The notes under the pieces: model-generated
The model's input: only the letters and a program-made list of their open reading frames with translations
What the model was told of the DNA's origin: nothing
Database searches by the model: none
In this document: positions 57,581 to 64,000 of the stretch, in pieces
How the letters are laid out: each line of letters begins with the position of its first letter
Position numbering within the stretch: the stretch's first letter is position 1
Program-made: the position numbers and the translations under genes
Assembly: GCF_012910715.1 (NCBI RefSeq)
Contig: NZ_JABBHF010000014.1
Span: 1-64,000 of the forward strand
DNA length: 64,000 bases
Direction: 5' to 3'
Origin: Flavivirga algicola
Lineage (GTDB): Bacteria > Bacteroidota > Bacteroidia > Flavobacteriales > Flavobacteriaceae

Positions 57581-59452
57581 TTACCTACCCATGTAAACCA
57601 ATAATACAGAAATATCATTAGGTGAAACACCACTAATTCTTGATGCTTGAGATACGGTTGTTGGCTGTATTTTTTTTAATTTTTCACGTGCTTCAAAACT
57701 CATGGATTTAATTTGTGAGTAATCAAAATTCTCTGGAATTTTTACATACTCCAGCCTACTTAATTTGTCTGCATTATTTTTTTCCTTGGCTATATATCCA
57801 GAATATTTAACTTGAATTTCTGCCTGTTCAATAACCTCATTGTCTAAATTGTTATCCTGAATATATTGTTCAACAGCCTTAAATTTTCTAACATCATCAA
57901 TTGTGATATTTGGCCTTGAAAAGATCTTAAACATCTTATCAGATTGTTTTACTAAAGCAGATTTTTTAGACTCTAATACTGGATTTGCTTCTTCTGGTTT
58001 TACACTTGTTTTAGAAAAGAACTCAACGAATTTTTTTGCATCGTTATGCTTTTGTTCCATTCTTTTTAAACGCTTTTCGCTAGCCAGTCCAATTTCAAAA
58101 CCTTTTGGTGTTAATCTTAAATCGGCATTATCTTGACGTAATAAAGTTCTATATTCGGCTCTTGATGTAAACATTCTATAAGGCTCTTCTGTGCCTTTAG
58201 TTATTAAATCATCTATTAAAACACCTATGTAAGCTTCATCTCTTTTTAGGGTAAAAGCATCTTTTTCCTGAACCTTTAAACTGGCATTTATACCAGCCAT
58301 CAATCCTTGAGAAGCGGCCTCTTCATATCCTGTAGTTCCATTAATCTGACCTGCAAAAAACAAACCCTCTACTAGTTTAGTTTCTAAAGTATGCTTTAAT
58401 TGTGTGGGAGGAAAATAATCATACTCGATTGCATAACCTGGTCTAAAAAACTTGACGTTTTCAAAACCAACTACAGATCGCAGTGCTTTAAATTGAACGT
58501 CTTCTGGAAGAGATGTAGAGAACCCATTTACATAAACCTCACAGGTATTCCAACCTTCTGGTTCTATAAATAATTGATGTCTGTCTTTGTCTGCGAATCG
58601 ATTAATTTTATCTTCAATAGACGGACAATAACGAGGTCCTAAACTTTTAATTCTACCATTAAACATTGGTGATCTGTCAAAGCCCTCACGAAGTAAATCG
58701 TGGACTTCTAGACTCGTATAAGTCATGTGGCAAGAGCGTTGATTTTCTAATGGTTTTGTTGTATCCAAATACGAGAATTTTTCTGGATTATCATCACCAG
58801 GCTGCTCAATCATTTTAGAATAATCTAAACTCCGTCCATCGACTCTAGGAGGCGTTCCTGTTTTCATTCTTCCAGAATCGAACCCTAAATCTACCAACTG
58901 TTCTGTAATTCCGGTTGCAGCTTTTTCCCCTGCTCTACCGCCACCAAAATTCTTATCTCCTATATGTATTAACCCATTTAAAAAAGTACCGTTAGTTAAG
59001 ACAACAGACTTCGCTTTTATTTCAATTCCAAGCGATGTTTTTACACCTGTTATTTTTCCTTTTTCAACAATTAAACCAGATACCATTTCCTGATAAAAAT
59101 CAAGATTAGACGTTCCCTCTAAAAGCAATCGCCAATCTTCAGCAAAACGCATACGATCACTTTGTACTCTCGGACTCCACATGGCAGGCCCTTTCGATTT
59201 GTTTAACATTTTAAACTGAATAGCAGAAGTATCGGAAACAATTCCGCTATAACCGCCAAGTGCGTCAATCTCTCTTACAATTTGTCCTTTGGCTATACCA
59301 CCCATAGCAGGATTACAAGACATTTGAGCTATATTTTGGAGATTCATGGTTACCAGCAATGTTTTGCTACCCATATTTGCAGCAGCAGCAGCAGCTTCAC
59401 TCCCCGCGTGACCTGCTCCAACAACTATAACATCATAAACTTCGTTAAACAT
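57581..59452 (-). CDS. mnmG: tRNA uridine-5-carboxymethylaminomethyl modification enzyme, FAD subunit
   Basis: MnmG (GidA) works with MnmE to modify the wobble uridine of certain tRNAs, using FAD. The Rossmann FAD site is DVIVVGAGHAGSEAAAAAA (about residues 6-24). The family motifs CNPAMGGIAKGQIVREIDALGG, KTGTPPRVDGRSLDYS, GYAIEYDYFPPTQL and GLFFAGQINGTTGYEEAA are all present, and the C-terminus ends with RISGVSPNDISVLLVYMGR. The start MFNEVYDVIVV at 59452 is used, because the ATG at 59497 reads through the parS-like palindrome. Length, about 623 aa, is normal. It often lies near the origin. Confidence 0.96.
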   Translation of the reverse strand: MFNEVYDVIVVGAGHAGSEAAAAAANMGSKTLLVTMNLQNIAQMSCNPAMGGIAKGQIVREIDALGGYSGIVSDTSAIQFKMLNKSKGPAMWSPRVQSDRMRFAEDWRLLLEGTSNLDFYQEMVSGLIVEKGKITGVKTSLGIEIKAKSVVLTNGTFLNGLIHIGDKNFGGGRAGEKAATGITEQLVDLGFDSGRMKTGTPPRVDGRSLDYSKMIEQPGDDNPEKFSYLDTTKPLENQRSCHMTYTSLEVHDLLREGFDRSPMFNGRIKSLGPRYCPSIEDKINRFADKDRHQLFIEPEGWNTCEVYVNGFSTSLPEDVQFKALRSVVGFENVKFFRPGYAIEYDYFPPTQLKHTLETKLVEGLFFAGQINGTTGYEEAASQGLMAGINASLKVQEKDAFTLKRDEAYIGVLIDDLITKGTEEPYRMFTSRAEYRTLLRQDNADLRLTPKGFEIGLASEKRLKRMEQKHNDAKKFVEFFSKTSVKPEEANPVLESKKSALVKQSDKMFKIFSRPNITIDDVRKFKAVEQYIQDNNLDNEVIEQAEIQVKYSGYIAKEKNNADKLSRLEYVKIPENFDYSQIKSMSFEAREKLKKIQPTTVSQASRISGVSPNDISVLLVYMGR

Positions 59453-59475
59453 AATTTTTGGTTTTAAAACACCTA

Positions 59476-59491
59476 TGTTCCACGTGGAACA
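59476..59491. promoter_or_regulatory. parS-like palindrome upstream of mnmG
   Basis: TGTTCCACGTGGAACA is a perfect 16-bp palindrome (18 bp with the outer A-T pair). It begins 24 bases upstream of the mnmG ATG. It matches the site downstream of mnmG at 15 of 16 positions and resembles chromosomal ParB sites. Confidence 0.7.
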
Positions 59492-59667
59492 TATCAATTA
59501 TTTGAGTTTGCAAATATACGTTGTTTCTATAAAACAAAGTATTTGTATTCCTACTTTACCCATCGTTTTAATGGGTTAGTTGGTTGGAAATTTATGATTT
59601 TATAGGTTGGTGAGGAAGTTGTTTTAAACAACAAGAGAAAAGAGTTGCATAAATATAAGCTTATACA

Positions 59668-60078
59668 TTAAGCTAATTGCTCCAAATAATGGTTTTCTTT
59701 AGCTCGCATTATTTTAGCATCAGCATCTGTTTTGTCTTTATAGCCACAGTAATGAAGTACACCATGAATGATGACACGATTTAATTCTTCTTCAAATGAA
59801 ACAGAGAAATCTTTAGCGTTATCTTTTACTCTTTCTATAGAAATAAAAATATCTCCCTGTATTCGTTTTCCAATAGAATAATCAAAACTAATAACGTCTG
59901 TTAATGTATCATGATTTAGAAATTCTACATTCAATTTATGAAGGTATTCATCATCACAAAACACATAATTAATTTCTTCTAATTTATGAGCTTCTTCAGA
60001 AATCGTATTTAAAATCCAGTTGGAAACTTCTGTTTCATTCTTTAAATAAAAATCGGTTTCGTAATTGAAGTTAATCAT
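59668..60078 (-). CDS. ybeY: rRNA maturation endoribonuclease
   Basis: YbeY is a metal-dependent RNase needed for 16S rRNA 3' maturation and ribosome quality control. The family signature is VIIHGVLHYCGYKDKTD at about residues 104-120, with metal His in HGVLH. The third His of the usual H-x3-H-x5-H is replaced by Asp (CGYKD), as in many Bacteroidota. Length, 136 aa, is normal. The ATG overlaps the end of the DUF4175 gene by 8 bases, so the two are cotranscribed. Confidence 0.92.
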   Translation of the reverse strand: MINFNYETDFYLKNETEVSNWILNTISEEAHKLEEINYVFCDDEYLHKLNVEFLNHDTLTDVISFDYSIGKRIQGDIFISIERVKDNAKDFSVSFEEELNRVIIHGVLHYCGYKDKTDADAKIMRAKENHYLEQLA

Positions 60079-63000
60079 TCGTCTGCTTAAAATATTCTTG
60101 CACTTTCTTTTTATAAACTTGTTGCAAAGGTAAAGCTTGTCTGTTTAATATTTCGATGGTTTTAAAATATTGTTTTGCAGTTGGTATTTGATTGTTTGTA
60201 TTATTGTTGAAATTATTTTTATTGGTTTCAGATTCTCTTTTATTATCCTCGCCTTGCTGAAAAGTAGCATTCTCCAATTTTAATAGTTGATGTTTTAATT
60301 GCATCATCTTTTGAAGCGTTTGATTTGTAAATCCCTTATTCAATAGATCCAATTCAATATCTTCCATCTTTCTTAGCAAAACATCACCATTCCCTCTTTT
60401 TCCTTTTCCTTCTTTAGCCAATCTTTCTTCCAATGCTTTTCTTAATTGTTGTTGTTGTTGGTATATTTCGTATAATAAACCGTTCATATCTTCATTGCTT
60501 CCCTCGCCTTCACCATTATTTTTATTTCCTTCACCAGGTTTTTCACCTTTCTTTCCCTTTTCCCCTTCTTTCCCTTTTTCTCCCTCATTTCCTTTTTTGC
60601 CATCTTTTTCACTCTCACCTTCTTTTTCTCCTTTGCCTTCCTGATCCTTAGGGTTTCCTTTTTCTCCTTTTTTCATACCCTCCTGCATCATCTTATTAAG
60701 TTCTTCCTGGCTCATAATAATATCAGGTAATTGCATATCGCCTTGTCCACCTTTACCAGGAGACATACTCATGTTTTCTTGCATATTATCTAAAACATCA
60801 CTTAAAAAGTCTGCTAAATTATTTGCAGCCGTTATAGCAAATTGCTGATTAGAGACGCCTTGATATAATTGATTTTCGGCCAATAAGCTTAAAGCTTTAT
60901 CTATGTTGTAATATACTTCTGTGATTTCTTTATTAACCTTCTCTGAAAGCTTTGGTTGGCGAAGCGATAAGGCAAACAAACTGTCATCAATATGCTCAAA
61001 ATGTTCTTTTAAATTATTTTGTTTGCGTAAATAGAATGCAAATTTATTATGGTTAACATCAATGTTTTTAAATTGATTCATGATGCTTTCCTGATCAAAA
61101 GAAAATAATACCAGGTTATCTAGAATTTGGCGAAGCATGTCTACATCTTCCTGCATTTGTTCACCCCCTCCTGCTTGCATGGCACTTTGCATTTGCTCGC
61201 TCATTTTTTTCATTTTTTGAGCTGCTTTCTTCTGGTTTTTTTGTGCGTTCTTTAAATTTTCGTTTTTCTTTTCCTTTGGTTTTTCTCCACCTTCTTCTTT
61301 TTCACCAGCTTGCTCCTGCTCGTTTTTTTCTAATGCTTTAGATGCATTTTCCTGTTCCTTTTTAATGGCATTCTCTTCTAATTTGTCTTGAGGAATATCT
61401 ATAGGTTTTTTTAAAGCTTTACTGTCTTTTTTCAAATCTTCTAACTGCTTCGAGAATTCTTCAAATGCCTTATTGAGTGCTTCTTGTTTTTCTTTAGTAT
61501 TTTCCTCCTTAGATTTGTTAGCAAGTTTTTCTTGTTCTTCAGCAAGTTTTTCTAAGTCACTCTTAAGCTTTTCTAATTTTTTCTCAACATAAAAACGTTT
61601 CGTTAATTCCAGTAACTGCTCTAAACTTCGTTTTTTATTTTTATTTTGTTTGGCAAGCTCTTCTAACTTTTTAGTTATAACGTCTTCTTTATTGATTTTT
61701 TCTAAAAGTTCTTTTAACTCATCCAATACTTTCTCATCTTTCTTAAGCTGCTCTTCATTTTCTTTTAAACGTTCTTTCAAGTCTTCTTTAAAAGGATCTT
61801 CTTTTAAATCTTCTTTATGAAACTCTTCTAAATTATCTTTTAACTTTTTGTTGAAGTTTTTCATTATTTCGTCTTGTTGTTTCTGACGTTTAAAAAATGA
61901 TTCCAACTTTTTCTTATCGTTAAAATTTAATGTTGATTTTTCTTTTTGGGTTTTAGTCAACTCCTCTAATTTTTTATCTTGTTCATCAAAATTTTCTAAA
62001 GATTTATTCAAATCTTTAATAGTTTGACTCTGCTCTTCCAGGTTTTTTTGTTCTTCTTCTTCTTTGGTGCGTTTTCTATAAGTAAACACATTACTTTTAG
62101 CCGTTTTGTAGTTGTTAACTATATCATTATCAAATACTTGAAAGTATAATTCATAAGGAATACCAGGTTCAATATTTAAATTATTTGGGAAAGCGCTTAT
62201 AAATTCTGCAATATTAGAATTAGAAATAGGAATCTTTTCAAACTGCTTGTTTTTTTCGTTATTAGAAGGATAATAAACAAGCTGTAGTTTGCTAAAACCA
62301 TAATCGTCGCTCACTTGTCCATAAAAGTATAGTGATTGTAAATCCACACTATCTGTTTCTACTTTTAAATCAATTTCTGGGTATTCATCCTTAATAACAT
62401 TAATACTAAATGCTAAGTTTTCGTAATTCTTAAGATTTTTATTACTGGTGCTTAAGCTGTAATCCAAATTGTTATAAACACGTTTAGAAGCTTTAAAGTC
62501 TCCAGATTCATGAGGAGAAAAATCAATAGTATCCTGAGCATATAAATGAACCTGTTCCGTCGCTTTGGTTTTTAATTGCCAAACAATATTGGTGCCCTCT
62601 GGAACCAAAGCATTTCCAGTACTTTTAATGGTTTCATCTTTCTTTTTGGTATAGCCAGGATAGTCTAAAATCATTTCGAAACTCAATAAAGAAGGAACTT
62701 CAATAATTTTAATGTCATAAGGTTTAGATCTAACATCGTTGGCCGATAACTCAAAACGGATGTCCGATTTAAGTTGCGAAAACACATATTCAAATTCCCC
62801 TACCCCTTTTTGTTGCAAAAAATAGGTTTCGTTATTATAAGTTATTTGTGCATTTTCTGGCGTAAGCTCCCCAGCCGTTTTTACAATAAGTTTGAAATCT
62901 TTGTTTTCAATGGCTTTTAAATCTTCGTTCACAACATAAAACTGAAACGGAGCTGGTGGTTCGTAGGCTGTTTTGTAATGAACAACACGCTCGTAACTAT

Positions 63001-63532
63001 CACTAAACAGTCTAAAATTGCCTGTTAAAAAAATGAGCAATAAAATAAATAACGGAATCGCTGCATACTTTAAATAGCTCAGATTGTTTTTTAAGTTAAT
63101 AGCCAATTTAAAAGGAATTGGATGCAGCTCTAACGATTTTTGTTCGATGCTCGCCAGGAGTAGTTCCGACTGCAATTTGTTTTGATGCAGCTGCAGGACA
63201 TTCAGCAATTTATCATTAACCTCTGGAAAATGTTGCCCGATGATTCTCGAGGCATCTTCATAATTAATACCTTTTTGAAGTTTGAATAGTTTTGCCAAGG
63301 GTGTGGCAATAAATTTAATGATCAAAGCTATTTCTACAGTAATAAACAACCAAAATAAAATGGTTCTGGCTGTAGTACTTAACCATAAAACATGCTCAAT
63401 GAATAGCGTGAATAAAAAGTATAGCAGACCAATAGCAAAAAACAATATGGTGCCTTTAAGTAATTCATTGGTATAATAACGCTTTATAAAGGCCTCTAAT
63501 TTATTCTGTATGTTCTTAAAATGACTATTCAT
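60071..63532 (-). CDS. DUF4175-family large membrane protein, 1153 aa
   Basis: An N-terminal region with two or three membrane helices (GTILFFAIGLLYFLFTLFI, YAAIPLFILLLIFLTGNFRLF) is followed by a domain of about 250 residues with beta character. Then come long charged coiled coils (about 460-750, rich in Glu/Lys/Gln) and a low-complexity Gly/Glu/Lys tract (about 955-1010, repeats like GEKGKEGEKGKKGEKPGEG). A C-terminal helical segment (LLYEIYQQQQQLRKALEERLA) ends it. It matches the DUF4175 layout in flavobacteria, a poorly characterised envelope protein. ybeY follows, overlapping by 8 bases. Confidence 0.88.
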   Translation of the reverse strand: MNSHFKNIQNKLEAFIKRYYTNELLKGTILFFAIGLLYFLFTLFIEHVLWLSTTARTILFWLFITVEIALIIKFIATPLAKLFKLQKGINYEDASRIIGQHFPEVNDKLLNVLQLHQNKLQSELLLASIEQKSLELHPIPFKLAINLKNNLSYLKYAAIPLFILLLIFLTGNFRLFSDSYERVVHYKTAYEPPAPFQFYVVNEDLKAIENKDFKLIVKTAGELTPENAQITYNNETYFLQQKGVGEFEYVFSQLKSDIRFELSANDVRSKPYDIKIIEVPSLLSFEMILDYPGYTKKKDETIKSTGNALVPEGTNIVWQLKTKATEQVHLYAQDTIDFSPHESGDFKASKRVYNNLDYSLSTSNKNLKNYENLAFSINVIKDEYPEIDLKVETDSVDLQSLYFYGQVSDDYGFSKLQLVYYPSNNEKNKQFEKIPISNSNIAEFISAFPNNLNIEPGIPYELYFQVFDNDIVNNYKTAKSNVFTYRKRTKEEEEQKNLEEQSQTIKDLNKSLENFDEQDKKLEELTKTQKEKSTLNFNDKKKLESFFKRQKQQDEIMKNFNKKLKDNLEEFHKEDLKEDPFKEDLKERLKENEEQLKKDEKVLDELKELLEKINKEDVITKKLEELAKQNKNKKRSLEQLLELTKRFYVEKKLEKLKSDLEKLAEEQEKLANKSKEENTKEKQEALNKAFEEFSKQLEDLKKDSKALKKPIDIPQDKLEENAIKKEQENASKALEKNEQEQAGEKEEGGEKPKEKKNENLKNAQKNQKKAAQKMKKMSEQMQSAMQAGGGEQMQEDVDMLRQILDNLVLFSFDQESIMNQFKNIDVNHNKFAFYLRKQNNLKEHFEHIDDSLFALSLRQPKLSEKVNKEITEVYYNIDKALSLLAENQLYQGVSNQQFAITAANNLADFLSDVLDNMQENMSMSPGKGGQGDMQLPDIIMSQEELNKMMQEGMKKGEKGNPKDQEGKGEKEGESEKDGKKGNEGEKGKEGEKGKKGEKPGEGNKNNGEGEGSNEDMNGLLYEIYQQQQQLRKALEERLAKEGKGKRGNGDVLLRKMEDIELDLLNKGFTNQTLQKMMQLKHQLLKLENATFQQGEDNKRESETNKNNFNNNTNNQIPTAKQYFKTIEILNRQALPLQQVYKKKVQEYFKQTND

Positions 63533-63661
63533 GATATGGGTTCTTGATTTCTAAGACATAACATATTCTATCAATTTTTTCAATAGAATCTTAAAAATGT
63601 TTTAACGTCTTACTAAACTACAATTTTATTTAGTACAGAGTTTATAATTAAGTGTTAATTG

Positions 63662-63669
63662 TATCTTTG
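63662..63669 (+). promoter_or_regulatory. -7 box of gltX
   Basis: TATCTTTG fits the Bacteroidota TAnnTTTG element 18 bases upstream of the ATG at 63688. A clear -33 TTTG was not found at the expected distance. Confidence 0.5.
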
Positions 63670-63687
63670 CAAACAAATTTATAAAAT

Positions 63688-64000
63688 ATGACCAAAAACG
63701 TTCGCGTGCGCTTTGCACCAAGCCCAACAGGTCCTTTACATATAGGTGGAGTTCGTACGGCTTTATTCAACTATTTATTTGCAAAAAAGCATCAAGGAAC
63801 CTTTGTTCTAAGAATTGAAGATACCGATCAAAACAGATATGTTGAAGGTGCAGAAAAGTATATTATCAATGCCCTTAATTGGTGTGGGATGCCTTTTGAT
63901 GAAGGTCCGGGCAAGAACGAAACATTTGGTCCTTACAGGCAAAGCGAACGCAAACATTTATACAAGCAATATGCAGACGAACTTATAGTGTCTGGCAATG
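63688..64000 (+). CDS. gltX: Glutamyl-tRNA synthetase, 5' part (truncated by window end)
   Basis: GltX charges tRNA-Glu with glutamate. The visible 104 residues start [20 protein letters not shown] and include the class I HIGH-type signature ([17 protein letters not shown]) and [16 protein letters not shown], in which the Arg/Asp residues bind glutamate and ATP. The reading frame is open to the end of the window, so the KMSKS part lies outside. The promoter box TATCTTTG precedes it. Confidence 0.93.
   Translation, partial: MTKNVRVRFAPSPTGPLHIGGVRTALFNYLFAKKHQGTFVLRIEDTDQNRYVEGAEKYIINALNWCGMPFDEGPGKNETFGPYRQSERKHLYKQYADELIVSGN

Noticed and set aside
60433-60651. A plus-strand Leu/Phe-rich frame opposite the low-complexity part of the DUF4175 gene.
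   Set aside because: It is the complement of the Glu/Lys/Gly repeats, a typical artefact of low-complexity DNA.

Overview
The window is an AT-rich chromosomal segment from a member of the Bacteroidota, most likely the family Flavobacteriaceae. The evidence is a TonB-dependent receptor with an N-terminal carboxypeptidase-like domain, a gliding-motility/type IX secretion C-terminal domain, TAnnTTTG promoter boxes, a DUF4175 protein, and rnpA next to a CtpA-type protease. The genus cannot be fixed from this sequence.

Region 1 (1-5.4 kb) opens with an IS110-family element. Upstream of its recombinase lies a three-hairpin RNA-like segment carrying short guides that match all four of the element's own junction flanks, as in bridge RNAs. 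It is followed by an unknown small ORF, a frameshifted Ada/AraC relic, an arsenic-type operon (sigZ-like sigma factor, a 57-aa cysteine peptide, PIG-L deacetylase, arsM) and an IS481 relic.

Region 2 (about 5.4-31.8 kb) is the most unusual part. Nearly all genes are small, on the minus strand, and functionally unrelated: HEAT-repeat protein, lgt, alpha/beta hydrolases, GNATs, VOC proteins, AraC regulators, MOSC, an APH-like kinase and unknowns. They are separated by imperfect palindromes with the layout of integron attC sites: outer boxes ending AAC and beginning GTT, an unpaired spacer, an inner stem with wobble pairs or one extrahelical base, and a variable loop. The GTT box left of a gene is complementary to the AAC box on its right, and the match is specific to each gene, as expected for cassettes. 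No integrase is in the window. Two IS1182 relics, a second IS481 relic, a chimeric lgt-AraC gene start and several copied spacers show repeated rearrangement.

Region 3 (31.9-47.8 kb) holds ordinary chromosomal genes: an XRE regulator with its operator, a metal-uptake operon (small cysteine protein, TonB receptor, PepSY membrane protein), an MBL hydrolase, a subtilisin lipoprotein, an M1 peptidase, a Crp/Fnr regulator with a palindromic site ahead of a tautomerase-SDR-NTF2 operon, a 160-bp MITE-like element, a beta-flower repeat protein, and a glutamate-cysteine ligase/CBS fusion paired with an aspartoacylase-like enzyme.

Region 4 (47.9-64 kb) is housekeeping: rnpA, ctpA, an OmpA protein, a T9SS leucine-rich-repeat protein, an ElaA-like GNAT, a CDF transporter, rpiB, an OmpH-like lipoprotein, a methyltransferase, mnmG, ybeY, DUF4175 and the start of gltX. 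mnmG is flanked by two TGTTCCACGTGGAACA-type palindromes resembling ParB sites. An AT-rich 1.1-kb gene-free gap lies a few kb away, so an origin-proximal location is possible but unproven.
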